A DNA stretch of 11,393 nucleotides from Alphaproteobacteria bacterium MarineAlpha10_Bin2. GTDB taxonomy: Bacteria; Pseudomonadota; Alphaproteobacteria; UBA828. Numbering within the stretch: the stretch's first letter is position 1; each line of letters starts with the position of its first letter. This document shows positions 1-7,263 of this stretch, in pieces. The DNA lies in contig PTKB01000058.1 of NCBI GenBank assembly GCA_002937555.1, positions 1 through 11,393 of the forward strand, in the 5' to 3' direction. The notes under the pieces were generated by a model. The model was not told where the DNA came from and ran no database searches. It was given only the letters and a program-made list of their open reading frames with translations. A program made the translations under genes and the position numbers.

Positions 1-2
1 AC

Positions 3-893
3 ATGAGCGATGCGAACATCATCGACGGCAAGGCCATCGCCGCCAATCTGCGCGCCGATATCGGCCGCCGGGTCGCGCTCCTGAAGGAGAGCCATGGCGT
101 GACTCCGGGCCTCTCGGTGGTGCTGGTCGGTGAGGATCCGGCGAGCGAGGTTTATGTGCGCAACAAGGGCAAGTCGACGCTTGAAGCCGGCATGAATTCG
201 AATACCTATACGCATTCCGCCAGCGCCAGCCACGCCGAGGTCATGGCCAAGGTCGAGGAACTTAACGCCGACGCCGCCGTGCACGGCATATTGGTGCAGC
301 TGCCGCTCCCCGATCAGGTCGATTCCGACGCCATCCTCAACGCCATCAATCCTGACAAGGATGTCGACGGCTTTCATACCCTGAATGTCGGGCGCCTCAA
401 CAGTGGTCAGGACGCCATGGTGCCATGCACGCCGGTCGGCTGCCTGTTGATGCTGAAGGAGGCCATGGGCGATCTCACCGGCATGCAGGCGATCGTCGTC
501 GGGCGCTCGAATATCGTCGGCAAGCCGATGGCGGCGCTGCTGTTGAAAGAGCATTGCACTGTGACCATCGCCCATTCGCGTACCCGGGACTTGGCGGCTG
601 AATGCCGGCGCGCCGATATCGTCATCGCCGCGGTGGGCCGCGCGCGTATGGTGCGCGGCGACTGGATCAAGCCCGGCGCCACTGTGATCGATGTCGGTAT
701 CAACCGGATCGAGGACGCCAGCAAGAAATCCGGCACGCGCCTCGTCGGCGACGTGGATTTCGACGAAGCGGTCAAGGTGGCGGGCGCCATCACGCCGGTG
801 CCGGGCGGCGTCGGCCCGATGACCATCGCCTGTCTCCTCAAGAACACCCTCACCGCCGCCTGCCGCCAGGCCGGCGTGCCGGAACCGGAATGA
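3..893 (+). CDS. folD: Bifunctional methylenetetrahydrofolate dehydrogenase / methenyltetrahydrofolate cyclohydrolase FolD
   Basis: This cytosolic enzyme interconverts 5,10-methylene-, 5,10-methenyl- and 10-formyl-tetrahydrofolate using NADP, supplying one-carbon units for purines and initiator tRNA formylation. The protein is 296 residues, close to the family's usual 280-300. Visible family motifs are the catalytic Tyr-x-x-x-Lys (Y51, K55 in YVRNK), VQLPLP (98-103), DKDVDGFH (118-125) with its folate-binding Asp, the nucleotide-binding GRSNIVGKP (167-175) and the C-terminal signature PVPGGVGPMT (265-274). The gene appears intact. The ATG lies two bases inside the window, so its ribosome binding site and promoter cannot be seen. 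It ends 22 bases before the start of the NnrU-type pseudogene on the same strand, so the two were probably cotranscribed. The identity is secure. Confidence 0.97.
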   Translation: MSDANIIDGKAIAANLRADIGRRVALLKESHGVTPGLSVVLVGEDPASEVYVRNKGKSTLEAGMNSNTYTHSASASHAEVMAKVEELNADAAVHGILVQLPLPDQVDSDAILNAINPDKDVDGFHTLNVGRLNSGQDAMVPCTPVGCLLMLKEAMGDLTGMQAIVVGRSNIVGKPMAALLLKEHCTVTIAHSRTRDLAAECRRADIVIAAVGRARMVRGDWIKPGATVIDVGINRIEDASKKSGTRLVGDVDFDEAVKVAGAITPVPGGVGPMTIACLLKNTLTAACRQAGVPEPE

Positions 894-904
894 CGGCAAT
901 GAAT

Positions 905-909
905 AAGGA
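905..909 (+). promoter_or_regulatory. Shine-Dalgarno sequence of the nnrU-like pseudogene
   Basis: AAGGA lies six bases before the ATG at 916. It supports 916 as the original start of the NnrU-family reading frame, even though that frame is now broken downstream. Confidence 0.5.
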
Positions 910-915
910 CAGGCT

Positions 916-1558
916 ATGACCGGAAGCCTCGGAAGTTTAGCGATCGCGCTGGCGCTGTTTATCGGCATTCACCTGGTGCCGGGCGTGCCGGGTTTGCGTA
1001 AGGCGTTGCAGGGCGCAGTGGGCAAGCGGGTCTACCGCGCCGTGTTTTCGCTGAGCGCCATAGGCGGCCTGGTGTGGATCGTCTTCGCCCATATGGATGC
1101 GCCCTATACCGAGCTCTGGGAAGCGCCCGGCTGGACCCGGCTGATCCCGCTTGCCGCGGTCCATGCCGCTGGTGCTGATGTTGCTCGCCGGCATGCCCAG
1201 GCCCGGCATGCGCAAAGTCACGCGCCATCCAATGTTATAGGCAGTGTTCCTGTGGGCGGCGGCGCATATCCCGGCCAATGGCGACGCCGCCTCTGTCATG
1301 CTGTTTGGCTCTCTCATCCTGTTCGCGCTGATCGATCAGCCGCTTGCGGACGCCAGAATCCGCCGCGAAGAACCCGAGCGCTGGGCCGAGGATTTCGCCG
1401 CCACCTCGGCCATTCCGTTCCTCGCCGCGCTGCAAGGCAAGGGACGGCCGAGCCTGAAGGAAATCGGATATGCCCGAATGGGCGTCGCGCTCGTGCTTTA
1501 TATCGTGATTCTGTTCGCCCATGAGCACGTCATCGGCTTCAGCGCCCTACCTGGATAA
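916..1558 (+). pseudogene. NnrU-family membrane protein, broken by a frameshift and an amber codon
   Basis: NnrU-family proteins are multi-pass inner-membrane proteins linked to nitric oxide and denitrification in some bacteria and related to plant zeta-carotene isomerase. The first 81-82 codons from the ATG at 916 read as a normal NnrU N-terminus with hydrophobic helices and end in TRLIPLAAV. The frame then becomes an arginine-rich sequence unlike a membrane protein. The family sequence continues one base out of phase from 1163 (MPLVLMLLAG, then KVTRHPML). It next meets TAG at 1238-1240, where the family normally has Trp, and resumes as AVFLWAAAHIPANGD, DFAATSAIPF and a last hydrophobic segment ending at TAA 1556-1558. 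Removing one C at 1161/1162 and reading TAG as Trp restores a protein of about 213 residues, a normal family length. The unbroken frame from 916 to 1524 (202 codons) should not be taken as the real protein. A sequencing or assembly error is the alternative, though two independent lesions 77 bases apart favour a pseudogene. The gene converges on argG, with only five bases between the two stops. Confidence 0.85.
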
Positions 1559-1563
1559 ATAAT

Positions 1564-2775
<1,212 letters not shown>

Positions 2776-2808
2776 GATAGTACGCCGCGCGTGTTTGGAA
2801 GCGGGCGC

Positions 2809-2836
2809 AGTATAGGCAAAGTCGTGCGCGCGGCAA
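2809..2836 (-). promoter_or_regulatory. Probable sigma70-type promoter of argG
   Basis: Read on the minus strand, a -35 box TTGCCG (2831-2836) and a -10 box TATACT (2809-2814) are separated by 16 bases. The -10 box matches the consensus at five of six positions. Transcription would start near 2802, giving a leader of roughly 27 bases before the argG ATG. The site lies in the short gap after the 131-residue gene, which suggests argG can be expressed separately from the upstream genes. I see no clear ArgR operator. This is inferred from sequence only. Confidence 0.5.
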
Positions 2837-2843
2837 GAACCGG

Positions 2844-3239
2844 CTAATGCTCTTCGCGGTCGCGCCGGCGTTCTTCCGCCTCCGCCACCCGGTCGCGGAA
2901 TTTTGGATTTACGGTGCGGTGCGGATCCGCCCCTGGCGCGACGTCTGAACGGCGATGCGCGTGCCGCTTATAGCGGTTTTCGCCGGCCGCTTCGGGCGTC
3001 ATCTCGTAGCTCGGCCAGCGGATGAAGGCGAAAATCCAGATCAGGATGGCAGGGACGATGTAGGGCGCAAACAAAACAATCGGGCTCCGAAAAACGCTGG
3101 CCAAATAGGCAATAGCGAGCGAAATCAGCAACGCATAAGCCCACCATGGGCTGATCCCCGCCTTGCTGAGAATGCGCCAATAGCACCAAATGGTGATGGC
3201 GAGCATGATCAGGTTCAAGAGCCCGTGCATAAGCGGCAT
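2844..3239 (-). CDS. Small three-helix membrane protein of unknown function
   Basis: I do not recognise a named function for this 131-residue protein. Three hydrophobic segments are visible, at about 6-24, 32-50 and 54-73. A hydrophilic, strongly charged tail follows (about 77-131), rich in Arg and Glu at its end, which could form a short coiled coil. The first helix leads into RILSKAGISPWW (22-33) and the third ends in FAFIRWP (70-76). Both signatures recur in the 64-residue protein encoded just upstream, so the two are probably diverged relatives. The ATG at 3237-3239 is preceded by a good AGGAG. The gene starts 12 bases after the stop of the 64-residue gene and is likely cotranscribed with it and rlmN. 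That an open frame of this composition with a strong ribosome binding site is a real gene is likely; its role is unknown. Confidence 0.8.
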   Translation of the reverse strand: MPLMHGLLNLIMLAITIWCYWRILSKAGISPWWAYALLISLAIAYLASVFRSPIVLFAPYIVPAILIWIFAFIRWPSYEMTPEAAGENRYKRHAHRRSDVAPGADPHRTVNPKFRDRVAEAEERRRDREEH

Positions 3240-3248
3240 GGCGTTGCT

Positions 3249-3253
3249 CTCCT
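3249..3253 (-). promoter_or_regulatory. Shine-Dalgarno overlapping the upstream stop codon
   Basis: On the minus strand the stop codon TAG (3252-3254) of the 64-residue gene runs into AGGAG, nine bases before the ATG of the 131-residue gene. The overlap fixes the downstream start and suggests translational coupling of the two small membrane proteins. Confidence 0.65.
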
Positions 3254-3446
3254 AGCGCCCGAACGGGTGGTTCGGCCAGCGGCTGAGCGCCAGCAGATAG
3301 GCTGTGATCGGCGGCCCGATGATGGGCACGAAGACGATCAGCGCCGGCCACAACGGAAGGCCGGCGCGGGCGCAGATGCGGGTCAGCGGGTAAAACACGA
3401 CCACCGCGAAGATCAGCGACACAATGATGAGGGCTACGGGATTCAT
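3252..3446 (-). CDS. Very small two-helix membrane protein of unknown function
   Basis: This is a 64-residue protein starting at ATG 3444-3446. The same frame stays open further upstream, but that part lies antiparallel-frame inside rlmN and has no membrane character. Two hydrophobic segments are visible at about 4-22 and 33-54, separated by RICARAGLPLW (23-33). The second helix is followed by RWP (56-58) and a short tail. The R-I-x-x-R/K-A-G-x-x-x-W element and the RWP after the last helix match the neighbouring 131-residue protein. Similar short membrane proteins are, from memory, common uncharacterised proteins in alphaproteobacteria. The start lies seven bases after the rlmN stop, with only a weak purine stretch before it, so translation is probably coupled to rlmN. 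No function can be assigned. Confidence 0.75.
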   Translation of the reverse strand: MNPVALIIVSLIFAVVVFYPLTRICARAGLPLWPALIVFVPIIGPPITAYLLALSRWPNHPFGR

Positions 3447-3453
3447 CGGCGTC

Positions 3454-4644
3454 TCATGTGAGGGCGACCGGCGGCGCAGCGGCCGGGCCGGGTTTGGAAA
3501 GACGAGCGGCGCGGGGCAGACGCACGCTTTCGGAGCGGAGCTGTCCGCAGGCAGCGAGAATATCGCGCCCGCGCGGCGTGCGCACCGGTGAGGAGTAGCC
3601 CGCCTTGTTGACGATCCGGGCGAACTCGGCGATGACGTCGGGCTCGGAACATTCATACGGCGCGCCGGGCCAGGCGTTGAACGGGATGAGATTGATCTTG
3701 GCCGGAATGCCGGCGATCAGGCGCACCAGCGCCTTGGCGTCGGCGCGCGAATCGTTGATCCCTTTCAACATGACATATTCGAAGGTGATGCGCCGCGCGT
3801 TCGACGCGCTGGGATAGCGCCGGCAGGCGTCGAGCAATTGCGCCAGCGGATATTTGCGGTTGATCGGCATCAGCTCGTCGCGCAGATCGTCGGTCACCGC
3901 ATGCAACGAGATCGCCAAGCCGACGCCAAGCTCCGCACCGCAGCGCTCGATCAAGGGCGCAACACCGGCGGTCGAAAGGGTGATGCGGCGGCGCGAGATC
4001 GATAGCCCTTCCGGGTCCATGGCGATGTGCATCGCCTTGGCCACATTGTCGTAATTGAACAGCGGCTCGCCCATGCCCATCATGACGATGTTGGAGATCA
4101 TCCGGCCGTCGCGGGGCGAGGGCCATTCGCCATAAGCGTCACGCGCCACCATGAACTGGGAGATGATCTCGCGCGCGTCCAAATTGCGCACCAGGCGCTG
4201 GGTGCCGGTATGGCAAAAGCGGCAGGTCAAGGTGCAGCCCACTTGCGACGACATACAAAGCGCGCCGCGATCCTCTTCTGGAATGAACACGCTTTCCGCT
4301 TCCTGCCCATCGGCGAAACGCAACAGCCATTTGCGGGTGCCGTCTTGGGATTTTTGCTCGCGCGTGATTTTCGGCCGCTCCAACGTGTAGGACGCCGCCA
4401 AAGCGTCGCGCAGGGCGCCGTTCAGCGAGGTCATGTGCGAGAAATCATCGACGCCATGATGATAAATCCAATGCCAGAGCTGCTTGGCGCGGAGTATCGC
4501 GCTTTTTTCGGGTTCGCCGATGGCCTCGACCGCGCGCGCCAACTCCGCCCGATCCATGCCGATCAGGCTCGTGAGGGTATCCGGCGGCGATGCGCTGAGC
4601 TCGTTCATGCGGTTGATATACGTGCCCAGGCCGGGAATTTCCAC
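3454..4644 (-). CDS. rlmN: Dual-specificity 23S rRNA A2503 / tRNA A37 C2-methyltransferase RlmN
   Basis: This radical SAM enzyme methylates C2 of adenosine 2503 in 23S rRNA at the peptidyl transferase centre, and A37 of some tRNAs. With the start at 4644 it has 396 residues. The [4Fe-4S]-binding Cys triad is C137, C141 and C144 in CTLTCRFC. The two catalytic cysteines are C130 (GALCMSS) and C366 (DILAACGQL), matching C118 and C355 of the E. coli enzyme. GMGEPLFN (190-197) is the SAM-contacting motif. The N-terminal accessory domain is seen in LRAKQLWHWIYHHG (51-64). The start is uncertain. The codon at 4642-4644 is GTG without a clear ribosome binding site, and an ATG at 4606-4608 would give 384 residues with all domains intact. 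The gene starts 20 or 56 bases after the IalB-family gene, and its Pro/Ala-rich tail ends seven bases before the 64-residue gene. Confidence 0.96.
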   Translation of the reverse strand: MEIPGLGTYINRMNELSASPPDTLTSLIGMDRAELARAVEAIGEPEKSAILRAKQLWHWIYHHGVDDFSHMTSLNGALRDALAASYTLERPKITREQKSQDGTRKWLLRFADGQEAESVFIPEEDRGALCMSSQVGCTLTCRFCHTGTQRLVRNLDAREIISQFMVARDAYGEWPSPRDGRMISNIVMMGMGEPLFNYDNVAKAMHIAMDPEGLSISRRRITLSTAGVAPLIERCGAELGVGLAISLHAVTDDLRDELMPINRKYPLAQLLDACRRYPSASNARRITFEYVMLKGINDSRADAKALVRLIAGIPAKINLIPFNAWPGAPYECSEPDVIAEFARIVNKAGYSSPVRTPRGRDILAACGQLRSESVRLPRAARLSKPGPAAAPPVALT

Positions 4645-4664
4645 AGCCGCGACGCTGAGGGCGA

Positions 4665-5210
4665 TTACGGGCAGGCCTTGACGATCGCCTTGTGGGTCTT
4701 GCTGAAGCCTTTCAGGGAATAGGTGTCGAGCGAATAGGTGTCTTTGCGCGAGGTTCCCCGAACGGTCAATTTATTGCCGCGAATCATCGCCTTGACGGCG
4801 GCTTTGTCCTCTGCGGCATTGTCGGCCCAGGCGTGCTCGTCCTGGACGACGCCGAATTTGAAGCCGCGGCCATCGATTTGCACTTTGATCGTCGAACTAT
4901 CCTTGTACGGATAGCCCGAAGTGACGCTTACGTCTTCGACCACGGCGGAACCGCGGCGCCGGGTAACCATGGCGTGCGGGTCGCCGCGCTTTTTGTAATT
5001 GCCTTCCTTCTTGGTCGGCTGCGAGTACATGTAGCAAGTCAGCTTGCCGCCTTCCTGATAGGTGTAGGCGGCCCAAGCGCCGTTCTTACCCAATTTCTCC
5101 TGCGCCTGCGCGCCGCCGGCCAGAATGCCCGCTGCCAGCACGCCAGCGACAAAAATGACGCCGGCGGTAACGGCGGGCGATGCGAATAATCTCTCGAACG
5201 GGTTGCGCAT
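4665..5210 (-). CDS. Invasion-associated locus B (IalB) family secreted protein
   Basis: IalB-family proteins are small exported proteins widespread in alphaproteobacteria and named after a Bartonella factor for erythrocyte invasion. In free-living species their role is not established. I chose ATG 5208-5210 (181 residues). The frame is open to a TTG at 5265-5267, but that adds 19 residues ahead of a standard signal peptide. Residues 1-37 form the signal: a charged start, a hydrophobic core at about 12-33, and a likely cleavage after AQA (34-36). The mature part shows family features: GAWAAYTY, KLTCYMYSQP, KKRGDPHAMVTRR, VTSGYPYKDSS, VRGTSRKDTYSL and a penultimate Cys (C180) that could pair with C59. 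A DTYSL motif is repeated back to back near the C-terminus. It lies 65 bases after the SpoU-type gene and just before rlmN. Function in this organism is unknown; a periplasmic or envelope location is likely. Confidence 0.85.
   Translation of the reverse strand: MRNPFERLFASPAVTAGVIFVAGVLAAGILAGGAQAQEKLGKNGAWAAYTYQEGGKLTCYMYSQPTKKEGNYKKRGDPHAMVTRRRGSAVVEDVSVTSGYPYKDSSTIKVQIDGRGFKFGVVQDEHAWADNAAEDKAAVKAMIRGNKLTVRGTSRKDTYSLDTYSLKGFSKTHKAIVKACP
4717..4742 (-). repeat. Short 15-base-period direct repeat inside the IalB-family gene
   Basis: An 11-base sequence GAATAGGTGTC (plus strand) occurs at 4717-4727 and again at 4732-4742. On the minus strand the two copies encode consecutive DTYSL pentapeptides. 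It is a two-copy, in-frame repeat at the conserved C-terminal GTS...DTYSL region of the protein. Confidence 0.7.
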
Positions 5211-5275
5211 GGGGCTAGGATATCCGCATCGCCTGCCCGGTTCCAGGGCATTTTCCGGCCATCGCAAAGAGAATC

Positions 5276-5815
5276 TTAAAGCGGTTTCGGCCGCCGCCGC
5301 GTCGGCGCGCCGTAAACATGGGCCGGCCGCGGCGCCGAGGTGGCGCGCGGATTGAGCGGCCGTTCGCCGAAGCGGCCGAGCGCCAACATGCGGTCATAGA
5401 GCACGATCGCCCCGGCAACGCCGAGATTTATCGAGAAACGCGCCGGAATCCGCACCAAATGATCGCAGCGCTCGATGAGCGCCGGCGACAGCGAGCCGCG
5501 CTCCGGGCCGAGTACATAGGCGGCGTTGAGGGGATGCGGAAAGGCGGGCAAGTCCACCGCCTCGTCCATCAGTTCGATGCCGACCAGGGCGCAACCGTCG
5601 GGCAGATTCAGTTCGCCGACGCTGGCGAAGCGATAGAACGGCAAATGTTCATGGGTTTTCGCGGTATCCGAGCCGGCGCCGTCATATTCGGCGGCGATGG
5701 TAAACACGAATCCGGCGCCAAAGGCATGCGCCGAGCGCATCAAATTGCCGACATTAAAAGGCTTGCTGACGCCCTCAATGCCGACGCCGAAATAGCCGCG
5801 CATGATATCCGTCAT
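5276..5815 (-). CDS. SpoU/TrmH-family (SPOUT) RNA 2'-O-methyltransferase
   Basis: This is a probable SAM-dependent RNA ribose methyltransferase of the trefoil-knot SPOUT superfamily. I cannot tell whether the target is tRNA or rRNA. I chose ATG 5813-5815 (179 residues). The longer frame would begin at a TTG at 5849-5851 and adds nothing recognisable, while MRGYFGVGIEGVSKPFN is the usual N-terminus as I recall this alphaproteobacterial subgroup. Motif 1 is NVGNLMRSAHAFGA (21-34) with the key Asn and Arg27. Motif 2 is YVLGPERGSLS (100-110). Motif 3 is IPARFSINLGVAGAIVLYDR (123-142), which forms the SAM-binding knot. The C-terminal tail is basic and Pro-rich. It is the first gene of the minus-strand run and is divergent from the class I methyltransferase gene, with 124 bases between the starts. 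No convincing promoter or ribosome binding site is visible there. Confidence 0.88.
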   Translation of the reverse strand: MTDIMRGYFGVGIEGVSKPFNVGNLMRSAHAFGAGFVFTIAAEYDGAGSDTAKTHEHLPFYRFASVGELNLPDGCALVGIELMDEAVDLPAFPHPLNAAYVLGPERGSLSPALIERCDHLVRIPARFSINLGVAGAIVLYDRMLALGRFGERPLNPRATSAPRPAHVYGAPTRRRPKPL

Positions 5816-5915
5816 GGCCCTAAGCTTGCAGCCCACGCGGCCGCAAGGCAAGTTGTCTCGTGGCCGGGATCATGGATCGCATCGGAATGCACGGATCAAA
5901 ATATCTCACGGCCTG

Positions 5916-5927
5916 CCGGCGCGCCGG
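5916..5927. repeat. Perfect 12-base palindrome between the divergent genes
   Basis: CCGGCGCGCCGG is its own reverse complement. It lies 12 bases before the ATG of the methyltransferase gene, within the 124-base divergent intergenic region (5816-5939). It could be a protein-binding site or a short hairpin near the ribosome binding region. In DNA this GC-rich it could also be chance. Confidence 0.3.
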
Positions 5928-5939
5928 ATAGGCGGCGCC

Positions 5940-7187
5940 ATGGCGGTAAAAAAGAGCGCGGATCGCGCCGTCCACGGGCAGTACGAAGCCTATCCTTATC
6001 CGCCGCGCGACCCGGCGGACGAAGCCAAACGGTTGATCACCGGCTCGCCCAGCGGCCTGGCGGAAATCGAGCATTATGTAATAGGCGGGCGAATTTCGGG
6101 CGTGGGCCCGTTCCGCGCCCTGATCGCCGGCGGCGGTACGGGCGACGCCACCATCATGCTGGCGAGCCAGTTGGCGGCACGCGCGATCGGTGCGGAGATC
6201 ATTCATCTCGACATATCCGCCGCATCGCTCGATATCGCCCGCGCCCGCGCCGAGGCCCGGAATCTCGACAGCATCACCTTTCGCCAGGCCTCGCTGAACG
6301 ATCTGGCGGCGCTCGGGCTTGGCCAATTCGATTACATCGATTGCTGCGGCGTGCTGCATCACCTCGAAGCGCCGGCGGAAGTTCTGCAGGAGATGGCCGG
6401 TGCGCTCAAGCCGGAGGGCGGCATCGGCCTGATGCTCTATGGCCGGTTGGGACGGACCGGCGTCTATGAGGCGCAGTCGCTGCTGCGCCTGTTGGCGGAC
6501 GATCTGCCGGATCCGGCGCGGATCGAGAGAGCGCGCGCGCTGCTCGGCGATTTGCCGCCGACCAATTGGCTCAAGCGCAATTCCCATGTCGGCGATCATC
6601 AAAATATTGGCGATGCCGGCATTTGCGACTTGCTGCTGCACCGGCGCGACCGCGCCTATACGTTCGATGAAATATTTTCGCTCGCGGCGGGCGCCGATCT
6701 TCGAATCACCGGCTTCATCGAACCGGCGCACTACGATCCGCTGAACTATTTGTCGGACAGCGCGCTCAAGAAGAAAGCCGCGGCGCTGCCCTGGCCCGAG
6801 CAGTGCGCCGCCGCGGAATTGATCGCCGGCAATATGAAAGTGCATATCTGCTATCTCGTGCCCGCGAAGGCGTCACGCGCGGCGCCGCTTTCGCCGCGGG
6901 CGCCGGGCGCGGTTCCGGTGCTCAACAATGTCTCGCCCGAGGCACTCGCCGGGCGCCTCAAGGGCGCTCCGGCCATATCGCTCGATTTCGATGGTGCAAA
7001 GATTCGCCTTGCGCTGCCCGCCGAAGCGGCGGCGATGACCGCCCTGGTCGATGGCGAGCGCACATTGCCGGAAATCCGCCGCCGCCTCGGTAAAGCCGGG
7101 CAGAAAATGTCGCCGGCCGCCTTCACGCGCCAATTCGACACCCTTTACAAGGCGCTAAACGGTATAAATGCGATGCTTTTGCGATAA
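5940..7187 (+). CDS. Class I SAM-dependent methyltransferase with an extra C-terminal domain
   Basis: This is a predicted cytosolic methyltransferase of 415 residues whose substrate I cannot assign. I chose ATG 5940-5942. The frame is open upstream to 5802, but that part overlaps the divergent promoter region and has no domain. The N-terminus carries an unusual QYEAYPYPPRDP element (14-25). The Rossmann-fold SAM motif I is RALIAGGGTGDA (59-70), the acidic end of the second strand is D91 in IIHLDIS, and motif IV is FDYIDCCGVLHHL (130-142). A second half of the catalytic region (about 160-305) includes GRTGVYEAQ and ends near HICYLVP. After an Ala/Pro-rich linker (about 309-328), residues about 329-415 form a separate small domain. 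Its VDGERTLPEIRRRL (370-383) resembles the DGxxxxxEI core of PqqD-like winged-helix domains. It is followed 76 bases later by glnD on the same strand. Family assignment is firm; the C-terminal resemblance is a judgement by eye. Confidence 0.87.
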   Translation: MAVKKSADRAVHGQYEAYPYPPRDPADEAKRLITGSPSGLAEIEHYVIGGRISGVGPFRALIAGGGTGDATIMLASQLAARAIGAEIIHLDISAASLDIARARAEARNLDSITFRQASLNDLAALGLGQFDYIDCCGVLHHLEAPAEVLQEMAGALKPEGGIGLMLYGRLGRTGVYEAQSLLRLLADDLPDPARIERARALLGDLPPTNWLKRNSHVGDHQNIGDAGICDLLLHRRDRAYTFDEIFSLAAGADLRITGFIEPAHYDPLNYLSDSALKKKAAALPWPEQCAAAELIAGNMKVHICYLVPAKASRAAPLSPRAPGAVPVLNNVSPEALAGRLKGAPAISLDFDGAKIRLALPAEAAAMTALVDGERTLPEIRRRLGKAGQKMSPAAFTRQFDTLYKALNGINAMLLR

Positions 7188-7263
7188 GCGGCAACAGTTG
7201 CGCGGCGCGGCGGCTGGGGTCATATACACGCAACCCTTAAACTGACCGACTCGAAACCGGAAA

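Noticed and set aside
916..1524. Continuous 202-codon plus-strand frame as an intact gene
   Set aside because: Only its first 82 or so codons match the NnrU family; the rest is arginine-rich out-of-frame translation while the family sequence continues in another frame.
1559..1563. Terminator between the convergent NnrU pseudogene and argG
   Set aside because: Only five bases separate the two stops, and I see no hairpin with a T-run on either side.
5234..5255. Hairpin TGCCC-loop-GGGCA followed by TTTT between the SpoU-type and IalB genes
   Set aside because: The T-run is on the plus strand, where no gene ends; for the minus-strand genes there is no T-run after the stem, so it is not a convincing terminator.
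2844..5815. A novel defence or secretion system in the minus-strand cluster
   Set aside because: The recognised members (RlmN, SpoU-type methyltransferase, IalB family, ArgG) are ordinary chromosomal genes, with no effector, nuclease, transposase or composition shift.
5318..6469. 383-codon plus-strand open frame
   Set aside because: It spans the opposite strand of the SpoU-type gene and an alternate frame of the class I methyltransferase gene; its arginine-rich translation has no domain.
5820..6845. 341-codon minus-strand open frame
   Set aside because: It lies antisense to the well-supported methyltransferase gene and has no recognisable motif.
7198..7228. Possible glnD promoter, TTGCGC and TATACA
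   Set aside because: The spacer is 19 bases and the -35 box matches only three positions, so the evidence is too weak to annotate.
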